Shown one piece after another: positions 35,752 to 60,299 of a DNA stretch of 64,000 nucleotides. This stretch comes from Larimichthys crocea (taxonomy: Eukaryota; Chordata; Actinopteri; Sciaenidae): the NCBI RefSeq assembly GCF_000972845.2, contig NC_040017.1, positions 20,222,742 to 20,286,741 on the forward strand. Direction: 5' to 3'. Made by a program: the position numbers and the translations under genes. Positions within the stretch are counted from its first letter, which is position 1; the number at the start of each line of letters is the position of its first letter. The notes below the pieces were generated by a model, which did no database searches, was not told the origin of the DNA, and saw nothing but the letters and a program-made list of their open reading frames with translations.

Positions 35752-35804
35752 TCAGAAATACTTTATTAATCCCTGCAGGGAAATTGTGTTTGTTACAGCA
35801 GTTC
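35752..35804 (-). repeat. LINE-tail-like fragment, reversed
   Basis: ACTTTATTAATCCCTGCAGG, then GAAATTGTG, is the complement of the common fish LINE 3' end ...CCC..GGATTAATAAAGT. The LINE at 35827 is inserted next to it. Confidence 0.5.
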
Positions 35805-35826
35805 CCAAACTGTAAGTTAGATAGTA

Positions 35827-36204
35827 GTCTTCTTCTTCTTCTCCTTTCGGCTTTTCCCTTCAGGGGTCACCACAGCGAATCAGTTGCCTCCATCTAACCC
35901 TGTCTTTTGCATCCTCTTCTCTCACACCAACTACCTTCATGTCCTCTTTCACTGCATCCATAAACCTCCTCTTTGGTCTTCCTCTAGGCCTCCTGTCTGG
36001 CAGTTCAAAATATATTCACTATCTCTCCTCTGGACATGTCCGAACCATCTCAGTCTGGCCTTTCTGACTTTATCTCCAAAACCTCTAACATGTGCTGTCC
36101 CTCTGATGTACTCATTCCTGATCCTGTCCACCTTGGTCACTCCCAAAGAGAACCTCAGCATCTTCATCTCTGCTACCTCCAGCTCTGCCTCCTGTCTTTT
36201 CCTG
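35827..36204 (-). mobile_element. 5'-truncated LINE (RTE-type) with 15-bp target-site duplication
   Basis: On minus, the frame 36167-35949 encodes VRKARLRWFGHVQRRDSEYI and GGLEEDQRGG, the characteristic C-terminal region of a fish LINE protein (RLRWFGHVQRRDSEYI...GRPKRRFMD). The element ends with CTGTGGTGACCCCTGAAGGG and an (AAG)n tail. It is bounded by identical copies of GTAAGTTAGATAGTA at 35812-35826 and 36205-36219. The intact duplication points to a relatively recent, dead-on-arrival insertion. Confidence 0.88.
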
Positions 36205-36344
36205 GTAAGTTAGATAGTATTAACAGCAAGAAAAACGTTTGAACACTATAGAGGTTGGATAGTAAAATCCCAAGAAAAAACTTGCAGTGAACTATGCAAT
36301 ATGTAAATCTAAAACCTTATAAAGAATTTAGTCTTTGAGAGACT

Positions 36345-36530
36345 GTACAGAGAATACACTGATTGTTTAAAGTGCAGTATGCATGTGTGGAAGATTTCAC
36401 TTCTGTATTGCACGAACAAGTTCGAAAGCTAGTCTGTTATTTTGAGGGAGGAGTTGTAGAGACGGATGCTCACAGGTAGGAAAGACTTGTTGTGTCTCTC
36501 TGTGGAGCATCTTGGTGCTCCTAGATCTCT
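36345..36530 (+). repeat. interspersed repeat fragment
   Basis: Contains GAGGAGTTGTAGAGACGGAT, CACAGGTAGGAAAGACTTGT and TCTCTCTGTGGAGCATCTTG, text I associate with a fish LINE coding or 3' region. Family not determined. Confidence 0.45.
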
Positions 36531-36659
36531 ACACTTTGGCTTTATTTAATTCTTTTAGCATATTTATTTTAAGTTTATTTATTTATTTATTTTTATTCTA
36601 TTTTATCTATATATTTATACATTTTAAAAACTTGGGATTATTTGATTTAGGAATTATTT

Positions 36660-36780
36660 ATTTTAATATTTATTATTATTATTCTATCTACTACTACTAC
36701 TAATAAGATAATAATATAATAATAATAATAATAAAATATAATAATAATAATAATAATAAATAATAATAAAATAATAATGA
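36660..36780. repeat. (TAA)n/(TTA)n-rich low-complexity tract
   Basis: Runs of ATT, CTA and AATA units with several interruptions. Confidence 0.85.
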
Positions 36781-39700
36781 GCACATATAGAACACAATAA
36801 AACAAAAACACAAAAACAACATTGCCAATAAGTTAAAAGCAATAAATCAATAAAAAAATTGAATAAAACGTGACTTCAAGATCAACTATTAAAAGTGATT
36901 TGCTGATTTTGATAAACTCAGTTATTACCTTTATGGGTTGCACTTCTAAATCTAAATAAACTATTACATTTAGCAAATAAAATTGTCATTTTAAATGTTA
37001 TGATAGAGTTTACGCATCATGTAAAGACTTTGTGTTTGAAAAGTACAGTATAAAAACACTTTCTTAAAATAATTTGACACAATAAGTCTGTTTATTGATG
37101 AGCTTCCAGAGGTACTGCTACTTTAGTTAGTAGATACTATACTATAAAGTATATATACTTTATAGTAACTATATTTTAAAGAAAAAGGAGAGACAGATAC
37201 TCAGAGGAGAGAAAGGATTAGCTGAGAGGCTCAACACATGACAGCAAACACAACATGTCATCAGCTGCAGCAAATGTCCAGCAGATGTCAATGTTTAGCT
37301 TCTTTCCAGCACTGTCCAGTGTACATGCTGTTGTGCAAGGTGAGTATTTGAGAGACTAGTCAGCTGACATTTTGGACATAATGATGGAAAGTTAGATCAA
37401 ACACAAACACTCTATTTTATTCCAATATATTAAATATCTTTTAAAACAATGATCTTCCTAAATTAGGGTTTAAATATTTGTGTGATTCTTTTTTGCATGA
37501 TGTTAACCACACACTACCAATATTTGACTATCATATGTCTGATTTTGGGTACTTGTGAGTCAGAACAATGCTAAATTATTTGACTAATTAACATTTACTC
37601 TGTTTGTACTCCCTAAACAAACAAAGTGTCGCCTTTTGTACTCTGTTTTATTCATGGATTTTATGTTTTTATGTCATTAGATCATATCTCTGATTTGCTC
37701 CATTATGTCATGTAAACTGATTATATTGATTATACTGATTGATATTTATTGCTCACTGTATGTCACACCCCCTGTATCTATGACCTGATGTCTTGTCCAA
37801 CATTTTTACTGGCTGCTTGAAGTATTGAGGCCATTGTGAGTCCTTACAAAGTGATTCAGTTTCATTGTTACACCAATGACAAGGTGGAGCAATAGGGAAA
37901 AGTCTCTCTGGCATTGTCTTAGTGGGTGTTGTTGTGAAAGATTTACAGCTTAATGAGAGTAGTGCATGACAAGCCCCGCTGCTATCCATCACCTGATTTG
38001 CCCTCAATCTTTCCTATAGCACAGCTCTATTCAACAGCAATGATTCAGAGTCCATATACATGACAGAGGGACACATGCAACCATTTAGGCTTCAGAGTGA
38101 CTCACAGCTAAGGAAAAAAACTGCACTGGACGTATACTGACGATCAAAACAGTATTCCATGCAGGTGATGAAGATGAGTGTGGAGGTCAATTCAGGATTT
38201 ATTCATTCATCATCTCAGAAAATTATTCCTAATTCACTTGCATATAATCTCAGCCAGTGTTACAGGACAGGGCTGTGGCTTTTAGTGAGGACACGGAAGT
38301 CATATTTCACAAATTTTATAAATTTTACTTGAATTTTACTACTTTTATGTCAATAAAATCTAAATTAATGAAGAATTAGGCTTGGATTTTAAATATTGCT
38401 GCCTATATGGAGAGTTTTATCAATATTTTCTCTGGGAATTTTGGCAGTTTATTGATCGGAGGAGAAGAAAATACACATGGATGGTTCTCCGCCACAATGA
38501 AATGCCCAGCAGAGTGGTCAGCACTTTGAAACAGCACAGAGAGCAACATATTCAGATACAATAAAAGAGGTCAGTTGAATAAATAAGTACATTTGGAAAC
38601 AAATCCACACATGTATAATAATATTTGGGGGATATCAGCATCTTTTCTTTCAACATAGAATATAAAACAGCACAGAAATGTTTTGCCTGATCGCAATTTA
38701 ACATAAAGTTTAATACAGTTTATGGAAAATATTTGATAGAAAGACGAGAATCTAAACAAATACAAACACCTGGTTCAATACTCAGCCCTAGAAACACTTT
38801 ACAGCATTTAGATCTTCAAGTTAAGCATTGACGTTCACAGAAAACTTGATTAAACACTTAAATATGAAACATGATAATAATCACATCAACACATGATAAT
38901 AAACAGAACAACAGAGAAGGTTGCATTGAGGACATCCTGGACACAACCCTGCAGGACGATATATGTTTTTTCCAACAAAAAATCAATTAATCTGCTCAGA
39001 TTTGGCAGATTTAAAGAATGTGCAAATATTATTAATCTCAAAAGTTGAATCATCAGGCACAAGATGTCTCCTACTTCATTTAAAACTCTGGACCACAGAG
39101 AAACCTGTTCAGCAGCCTTCTAGGATCAAACTCTGCACAGTGAAGTCAAGTAACATTTTTGAGTGGTTTGTTTATGCGAGCTTATTTTCTGCTGCTCATT
39201 ATTGCTTCTATTAAAACTCATTAAAGAGACGATTAGGCCTCGTCAGTCTCCCGTCCCCTCCTCTTCTCTGAACCCATTCACAGGCCTCTGAGTGCAGAGC
39301 GTGGGCTCCCTCCCTGCTGTGTGTGCCGGGTTTAGCTGGAGGCCGGTCAGCTCAAGTCAGTCTGTCACGTCCCTGCGACGGTTGGATCTGGACTGACCGT
39401 GGGTAGACCACCCCCCTCCAAAGAGAGGAGGTCCGCCGAGTAAAGGTGAACATTAACCCAGGTCCCATTCTGGGCATCCCACTATTCACCATAAATCATT
39501 AACCCGTCCAGCATCAAGCCTGTGACAGCATCAGCATGACAACATCAATCTATCAGGATTCCTCTAAACCAGAGGCTCTTGCAGGTTTTCAGACTCAGAT
39601 GCAAATCGACTGAAGTTAGACTCTTTTTGGTGAAAACAGATTTGCACTTTTGCCCCGCAGAGAAAAACATTTAATGTGGCCCTAATGTTTAGTTTAAAGC

Positions 39701-41027
39701 TCGTACATGTGATGTGATTTCTTTCCGGTAAAATCCCTCCAAGAGAATCAAACACGAGTTTAATTTCACATCCAAATATTAAACAAGATCATCAAAATGT
39801 AGATGAGTCTAACATCAAGGACATGACAGCCTTTTTTTGTTTGTTTTTTTCAAGTTATGTACATCCAATCATTTCTCAAAAATTAAGACATATATGCACT
39901 AAACAAAAGCACCTCCCTGAATCATATGTTGTCGTACCTTTCAGGTTGACAAATTAAAAAATAATCAAAAGAACAGATTGTGTGAGCTGTGTGATTTCAT
40001 AGAAATGGAAAGTGGGCCCATTTTCCGTTTTATATATATATATATTGGTCATATACTGTATGAATTATAACAATTTGAGAACATAATTGTTTCATGAAAT
40101 GTGTCAACAAAACCCTGAAATATTCAGGTGTGCAGGTAAGTTGCTAGATTTGTCTCAAAATCACTGAAAAAAAGCCAAGATTGATTATAAATTTAGCATT
40201 AATTCTGATTTCACACTATTGCTCAGTACATGCCTTTTCAATAATTTATGAATTTTTGATCTCCGACGTGAAAATGGTTTCACTTCCATTTTTCTTTATT
40301 TTTAGACTTATTTGTAACAGTGTTTGCATTTTGGACCTCGTTTGTATGAATTTATGGTTTCCTGTAAATTCATGTGTTTTGGATACAGGCGCATGACACA
40401 AATGAAAACACTAATCTTCAATTAATTTATGTAAGAGCTTATATAAAGCACCTTCTGATGTTGTTCCTCTTATAGTGACATTTTTAAATCACTATTGGCT
40501 TAAATCCATCTTAAGGTTTAGATATCTGCACAACACTTGCAGTTGCATGTTCGATACTCTTTCACATGACATACTCAATAAATACTCTGCGTACTCTGTA
40601 TGTATTATATATAGAGATAATTATGTTTTTATACTCGATAGAGGGAAAATAAAGATATTTATCCTCCCATACATCTCCATCATCTTTCATATTAAAGATA
40701 AAAAAGTGAATGCTAATGAGTCGAATTGAACTGAATGAAATAACTTGAGATCAAAAGCCACCCATCTTTTCTCGAGTCCAGCCTAGCTGTCACTGTAGGT
40801 GGTGCTGGTGGCGATGTACGGTGAAGGGTACTGATTGTTACCGCAGAGGCCTGACTGATCTCCATGACTGTGCAGGAGCACAACAACAGAGGCCTCCTTG
40901 ATCAGGGGGCTTTTGATGGAAGACTCCTGTCAGAGCAGCTCCATACATGTGTATGTATTTCTCCATAGAGAGGTTGGCGTTAACTCTGGTCGCAGTGACC
41001 AATTAGCCCTGGCAGAGAGTGGCCTCC

Positions 41028-41040
41028 TGACCCTTGACCC
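41028..41040. promoter_or_regulatory. DR1 nuclear-receptor element
   Basis: TGACCC-T-TGACCC on plus, i.e. GGGTCA-A-GGGTCA on minus. This is a perfect direct repeat with 1-bp spacing, the HNF4, PPAR/RXR and COUP-TF class. It sits in a GC-richer island (about 40740-41120), 6.5 kb downstream of the hnf1b stop codon. Function is inference. Confidence 0.4.
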
Positions 41041-41594
41041 CTGCTGGGTAGTCTTATCCATTAACCCCTTGGGCCTCAGCTGGAGTTGATGTAGTTTCCT
41101 TTCTTCTGGTTCTGCTAAACACACGGCCACATTCACCCTGCAGTTTCCACTTTCTGTCTCTTTGGCCCTCTCCTCTATTCCAGCTCGCTCCTCATGTTGA
41201 CCTCTTGAGTCCTCGACCGCACTGAATCTATTGGCCGATCATCAGCACACAGAGCATCATCTGCTCTGTATCTCTGTTTTTATTGCTTTAAACCGTTCTG
41301 ATCCTCATTTATTGTCAGTTTTATTGATTGATTCAGTCAAATTATTTTGCTACTAAACTGTTACAATAGTGCTGCTGTAACAGAGAAGGTATATTTAGCC
41401 ATGTGTATAAATACAAGGTTACATAGCTGAAGTACACTTTCATCAAAGGCCATGAGGGACATGACAAAAACAAGATCATTTCTGATATAAATGTACATTT
41501 CATGTAATGTTTTTGCACATTATAAAAGAGACATTATAGTTGCTTTACAAAGCTTTCAAATCTTATTGAACAGACTCATAAATAAAGGTTAAAG

Positions 41595-41760
41595 AAAATT
41601 GGGTGACACTTTATTTGGATAGTATGCCTACAGATAGTGAAGGATTTGTTTCAAATGTTGCACTTTGTGTGTAGATGTTTCACAAATTATCCATAGAATA
41701 TATGTGATGATTCATGAACATACCCTAAACCCAACCAGACGTTAACCACAGTATCGTAAT
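41595..41760. repeat. interspersed fish repeat fragment (GGTGACACTTTATTTGGATAG)
   Basis: GGGTGACACTTTATTTGGAT, then AGTATGCCTACAGATAGTG and CATGAACATACCCTAAACCC, match a common fish non-autonomous transposon as I recall it. The right boundary is uncertain. Confidence 0.6.
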
Positions 41761-42829
41761 ATCAGGAAAGGTTGTTGAAATTGTGTTTTTATGGTAAAAA
41801 ACTGAATATAAATAACTTTTTCTATTATAACGGTTAAAGGATATTAGTACTTTTAATTTCATGTTTAAGGTTGGTGTTTTATTCCATATTTTACCATATA
41901 AATACACTTTTCATTCAAAAGAAAAGCTGTTTTGCCGCATATATGATAAAACAATATAAATGCTTTATAAAATAAAGGTTTTGTCATTAAATTTGATGGT
42001 GTTTTACTTTACAATTACACATTTTCATGTGTTTATCTTTTATATGGGAATTTAAGTCCAAGCCTTTGTGATATTAGGCATATTTGCACTAAGTTGAAAC
42101 AATGAGCAAAATGTTGAACATCATTGAAAGTCCACAGCAGCAGTTACTGTGAGCAGGTCTGCAGCCTGACTGCTGTTACTGTTCTTTGGCATGTAGTTGT
42201 GTAATGGAACAACCTGAGCTGCTTTTTACATCATCGTACGACCTGAATAATAAAGCAGCAATAGGACAGATATTACACTAATATCTAGCAGTATCAGCAG
42301 ATAGTCGCAATCTTATTTATAGTTTTATTGCAGTGAGTTTTACGGTGTGTGTCTTAATACTGATTAAGAAGCTTGAATTTGGCCTGAGTGCAGATTTAGT
42401 AGAGAGCAACTTCAGAGACATAAAAATATATGAACTAGTTTTAATCATTATGAAGATACATCAAACATTTCTCAAGGATGTTATGTTTTGACTGACAACA
42501 TTTGCCCAGTTTGGTTGGGCGGCATTAGTCATGACCTTCCTTCCTGTAACGCTCTGCTGCCTGGGAGTCATGTTCAAGGTGCAGGGAGAGTCTATAATCC
42601 TCTCCTCCCTGGAACATTTGTGCTTTGATCCGAGGAGATGCAGCTCTGAAGCAGACAGTTATGGAGGAGGTGACGATCATCGTGTAAAACTGAATCAGTT
42701 CTTAGAGTGTGGACAGTGGGTTTAAACAGTTTGTGAAGACTGAACTGACACGTTTTGATCAAATATTAAGTTTGGTATTACAGAAAAGCTGCAGGTTTTA
42801 TTGGACGTTAACAACCTCTGTGAAGTGAA

Positions 42830-43150
42830 GCCAATGTAGAAGTGCCTAAAACTGCAGTTCCTCAAATGTCCACATGAGGCTGGCTACAGAAAGAGTCAGT
42901 CTCCATAAGCCCCCATGTTAAAATGTCCAACTTCACAGCAGAAATAAACATGTTTACAGCCTGGTACAAAAACAGTTTTGGTCTCTATAGCTAATTTCTT
43001 TTCCTCTCGCTTTGATTGACAGGTAGGTGCTGTTACGGGTGGCTTGTTTGAGCAACCATGCGTCATCAGCCTGCCTCAGGTCCACAAATGATCCACGTCT
43101 TTGCAAAATTTTAGATTAGCTGGGTGGCGGAAGAGGCAGGACAGGCCAGA
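42830..43150 (+). repeat. interspersed repeat, copy 2 of three-copy family
   Basis: Aligns by eye with 63185-63515 over AACTGCAGTTCCTCAAA, GTCAGTCTCCATAAG, CAACTTCACAGCAGAAATAA and GCTTTGATTGACAGGTAG, with small indels. Confidence 0.8.
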
Positions 43151-44904
43151 GCTTCAAAACAGCTCTTCAAAAACCTGTTACGCATATGCCGTCTATTCTT
43201 TAAACTGTCAGTGGTCGTTACTCCTAAGGGGTTGAATTTTTTAAGTCAGGAATTTAATTTAAAACACAACTTACATCACATATGTTACAATAAATGAAAA
43301 TCTGTTGTTTTTTCTGGTCCAGTATTGACATTTCTCTGACTTAAGAGACATTTTATATAGTATATTAAAGGGGTAACTCCATGTGACTAAACGACTAAAC
43401 GTAGTATAATATAGAAATGTCTGTATTTAAAGAGTGCAAGTGCTTTGTACGAAACGACTTAAATTTCAGTAATACGTGCTTTGATACAGTGTATATCTGA
43501 TGTTGACATAATATAATAAAGCACTTGGGAGTATAAAGCTATTAATACAATGAGCCTTATACTATTATCACTAATTGGTCGGCAAATATAAAGTGTGTTT
43601 GCACCCAGCGAATTCTTTAGCACAAAGTGAGCCGAGTTTGTATTCAAACTCTAATTCACAACTGAATTAAATGTCATGTTTAGAGAGTTTAGTGTTGTAT
43701 TTCAAAGTCTAACAGATGCTAATGAGCCTCCCAGTATTTCAGTTTCTTTTACAGAAAAGACTCAAAAGGAGACATGGTCAGATCTTTAGAGGCTTCCTGG
43801 GTGTGAAAATCAAAGGCCTCATTTAAAACTAAATAGAGCAACATCAGTGGATTACAAGGCTTCCCCCAGCAGGGCTCCGCAGAGGAGGAGGCTGCAGGTC
43901 AACACAGGGATAGAAGAGCAGCTTTAAGGCATTGCCAAGTCATGTAAATCACAATCCTGCAATCTTAAGTTTTAAAACGTTAAAGCTTTTTAATGTGGTT
44001 ATGTTCGATTTACCAGTAGTTAAATGACAATCAGAGAATTATCATGTGAATCTGCAGCTTTACGTTGATTTAAAGCGAGTTTCAGCTCATTGGTTTGTTG
44101 TTTTTTTCTGCTAAAAGACTCTAAAACTCCTCTGTACTCAGCAAAACAGACCCTGTAAGCCACTAACTGTTTAACATATTGGAGCGTTTAGCAGATAAGA
44201 CAAAGCAAAAAGAGACTGAATATTGGACTTACAGTCATCAGAAGACCGGAAACGTGACTCCAAATGAGTGATAATGTTGCTCCATGACTGCTGGGTGTGT
44301 AAATAAGCAACTGTTTGCTAACAAGTTCAACTTGATAATATATCAGTCAAATGGTGAATGTAGATTTAAGTGTAGTGATGGGGCAAAACAGGCCAAAGAC
44401 TCTTATAAATGACCATATCACACTTAATATGCAAATAACCAAACGGTCTCTAACTAATTAGAGAGATCGGATTACACATTTTTAAAGTGAACTAGTGTAC
44501 ACAGTGTACCTCAATCTATACCATAGTGTAATATGGAAAACAAAGTATCATAGCTATGTGCTTTGTATATATATTAAAATTAAACCATGTATTCAGATGT
44601 GATCTTTTTCAATGAAAACTGTGTTTCAAAGAACTATAATGACAACTATGTTGTTGCTTTTTTTACAGAAGGACACTATGCCAGCAGCAGATCAAGGCTG
44701 AAATGAATTATGCATGTTGGGTTCAATGAACTTGTTGCTTGAAATGCAATGTGCACTTCAGATCTATGAACTTCAAAGAGGCTGTTTGCTTATGGCTCAG
44801 TAACGTCACAACATCTCGGTAGAGGCTATAAACACACTAACTGCTACTTCTTACTACACGGCCAACAGCGTCTTATTTGGTGGAAAGTAACTAAAGTGTA
44901 ACAT

Positions 44905-45160
44905 TGGTTCAGGAGATAGAGCGGGTCGACCACTAATCAAATGATCAGCGGTTCGATCCCTGGTTCTTCCAGCATGTCTAAGTGTCCTCGGGCAAAAAAC
45001 CATAAACTGTTCCCAAAGGATGCACCATCAGTGTGTGAACGCAGCTTGCAGTAGGTTGCATGGTAGTGTATGAATGGGTGAATGTAATATGTTGTATAAA
45101 AGCACCTTGAGTGGTCAGAAAACAGGAAAGGTGCTACACAAGTACTGTCCATTTACCACT
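44905..45160 (+). mobile_element. tRNA-derived SINE
   Basis: The head resembles a tRNA gene: box A-like TAGAGCGGGTCG at 44918 and box B GGTTCGATCCC at 44950. It is followed by the conserved SINE body (CTAAGTGTCCTCGGGCAA, CATCAGTGTGTGAACG, CACCTTGAGTGGTCAG, CTGTCCATTTACCA). This is the layout of the common fish tRNA-type SINEs. The region cannot fold into a full tRNA and is not called one. Confidence 0.85.
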
Positions 45161-45430
45161 GAACATATATACTTTCTACTATGACTGCACTGCATCTCAG
45201 GGGAAGATACTGTACTTTCTACAGCTATAGTTATTTTACAGATTAAGATTTTACATAAATTAGAAACATACAGTGTATAAAATATAATGTTTAAGTGATT
45301 ACAATATTATTATTAAACATCCCAGCAGTGTATCAAATGATTAAGCTAAATGAGCTGCACGATAAAGTATAACAGTATAAGTTTACTGTTTACAATATTT
45401 ATTAAAATATTTAAAGGTCCAATGTGTAAG

Positions 45431-45587
<157 letters not shown>

Positions 45588-47120
45588 GCATGTTGCGTAC
45601 ACAAAATAATCCAAACCATGTCATCATTCTGGGGAAAAAAAACTTTTACTTGAAATATCAATATTTTCTCAGAAAGTATAAATAATGATTTATGATTGAT
45701 TTCAATTTTATACAAAAATAATACATTAGAAAGAAAAAAAACAAAACAAAACAAATCATGCCCTGTCACACAAGTATGAGTGCCCTCTGATCAGATGGCA
45801 GTAGATGTGCCTATAACAGTCACAAACCAACCAACATAATAATAACAATGTAATGACCTATATTGAACAGGAGACTGGATCTGCCACACTCATAACATGC
45901 AGGGTTTGATAGATAGAAGCTAAATGGTGCTAAATATGGCCCACATGCCAACCTCTCCCATCTTTGTCCAGCTAAGAAATGAGCAAAGGGAGAGAAACTG
46001 GAGGGAAATAACTTCACAATAAACTTTGCGCGACTGTTCGCTTGTAGCTTTCTGTCCAAACACACACCTCGATAGTGTTCGTGTGGGCGTCTGTACCCAC
46101 AGCAGCTGCTCCTCTCCCTTACATTTCTCAGTCTCTGTGGATTCCTGTATGATTAGAGCAGCTGCTGTCACAACACCGTCCTCTTTCATGTCTCTCTCCT
46201 TCACAAAAATACCAGACTGAGATGTTTTGTTTCTGAATACTTGTCAATATTTTCATTCTGCGCAAATGGAGGTGGTGGCGGTGCTTGCCATGATTTATAA
46301 TGAGGAGTTATTAACAATATTTGTCCTATTTTGGTATCTCGTCACATTGCAGCAAGAAGTGGGAGAGGGAGAAAGAATGAGACGAGGAGGAGGAGGAGGG
46401 TGAGTCCCATTCCTGAAATTCACCTGAACCTGTGTGCAAACAACACGGGAGGGGAAGGGCCGCATTTAAAGAGTGAGTCAGTTCCCCCCTGAAGGCAGAG
46501 CTGGTTTATAGATACCGGAGGCTAACTTTTGAGACAAGATGACAAATAGAAGCCGTGCCTACACTCAGCTATTCTTTGGAAAAAGAAAATTTGTCACACA
46601 TCCATCTGCTTTTGTGCTATTTTACAGGCAGCTCCAGTGTACTAATAATCTGTGCTGATAGTGCATATTCATTTCCAGCCTCAAGTGTGTGGAGTCCAGT
46701 TATACAAAGCACTGCATACACCTATATAGACGCGTTGCATAGTCCTTTCAAGATTGTCAAAGTCTTTTCAATCACAGTATACACATTGAACAACTCGACA
46801 TGATGAATCCCTCCGAGCGGCGGAGGGCTGTAATGCTATTACAGTAAACTGAGTGTGAAAGAAACAACATGGAAGACTCCTTTAAAGCCCGGTGAGAGGA
46901 TCAATACAGGTGATTGTGATTGTCTGCTCACGTGCGAGATTTGTGTGAGCCGTCTGCGAAGGTGTCCGAGGAGCTCGCCGCGAGTGACTCGCCTTTCATT
47001 TGCAGCCTTTCCGGCAGAGGCTGCTGCTGATTTGTCTCTGTTAGTGTCAGTGTGCCTTCATATTTCCACCTTTAAATCACAGCGTAATATATAAGTTGTC
47101 CCAGAACCTTCATTCAGGTC

Positions 47121-47148
<28 letters not shown>
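47121..47148. repeat. (CA)n microsatellite
   Basis: Fourteen CA units, 400 bp downstream of the hnf1b stop codon. Confidence 0.97.
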
Positions 47149-47151
<3 letters not shown>

Positions 47152-47337
47152 TTTATGAGCAGTGTTTGGGTGCTTGGTTTTTGTTCCGTTGAAAAGGGGG
47201 CTTTAGAAAAATACTGTTTTCAAAGATTGTGTAAAAATCATACATCCTTGTTGATCATTTGTGTGCGACTGATGGAGGAGAATCCAGTCCAATCCTCACG
47301 TTCAGGTGCTTTTTTTTAAAAATGTATCTTTATATAT

Positions 47338-47343
47338 TTTATT
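47338..47343 (-). terminator. candidate hnf1b polyadenylation signal AATAAA
   Basis: TTTATT on plus, AATAAA on minus, 204 bp downstream of the hnf1b stop. It lies in an A/T-rich stretch, so chance occurrence is likely and a more distal signal may be used. Confidence 0.3.
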
Positions 47344-47546
47344 TTTTCTTTCCTCCATCCCCCCCCCATTTCTCATCATCCACCTCCTGGCCCACCGTCG
47401 TCACTCTCCTCTCGTTTGTTGACTGACTCATCATCAAAGCCGCGCCACGTTTGCCGGGTTATTAAGAGTTGTCATGGTTACAGCGGTGAGAGGGTGGAAA
47501 AATGTGCCTCCGGTTGCCGGGCGCCGAGGAAGTCAGATGGACGCTC

Positions 47547-59923
<12,377 letters not shown>

Positions 59924-60204
59924 TTTAGAGAACATTAAAAACACAACATAGGCCTGCTGGGTGCGCGTAAAAGCGCAGAGAGGAGGAGAAAAAAAAAAGA
60001 AGAATAGAGGGGAAATATTAAAACAAATATAAAAGTTCCTCTCTTGTCCAGTTGTTGTGGGGAGTTTTCAGCTGCTGACACCTGCTCCGAGAAGCTGCTT
60101 CACTTCCCTGTTGAAGGGGAGGATGGAGCTACTTTGCCATGATGCTTTCAGAGAGCAGGGGGATATACAACATGATAATGAGTGGGCCGGCTGATGGGAG
60201 CCTT

Positions 60205-60297
60205 ATGTAAATCCGCAGAACACGGCCCGCTCTGGGCCGAGGTAGACATGTGTTTACACTGCTGCACTGCTGCTTTTATTGGCTCCTCTTATCAGCA
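60205..60297 (-). promoter_or_regulatory. candidate hnf1b promoter motif cluster
   Basis: About 280-375 bp upstream of the ATG: octamer-like ATGTAAAT (60205-60212), FOX-type TGTTTAC (60251-60257), CCAAT on the gene strand (ATTGG 60278-60282) followed by AATAAAAG, and a GATA site (TTATC 60289-60293). Octamer control of vHNF1 has been described in mammals; the rest is inference. The transcription start is not determined. Confidence 0.35.
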
Positions 60298-60299
60298 AA

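Noticed and set aside
35949..36167. ORF encoding RLRWFGHVQRRDSEYI
   Set aside because: Not a host gene: it is the C-terminal remnant of the 5'-truncated LINE.
44918..44960. Possible tRNA gene with box A and box B
   Set aside because: Arms do not pair into a full cloverleaf, and the downstream body is that of a tRNA-derived SINE.
60028..60035. TATAAAAG near the hnf1b 5' end
   Set aside because: It lies on the plus strand, opposite to hnf1b, with no plus-strand gene next to it. Probably chance in an A-rich stretch.
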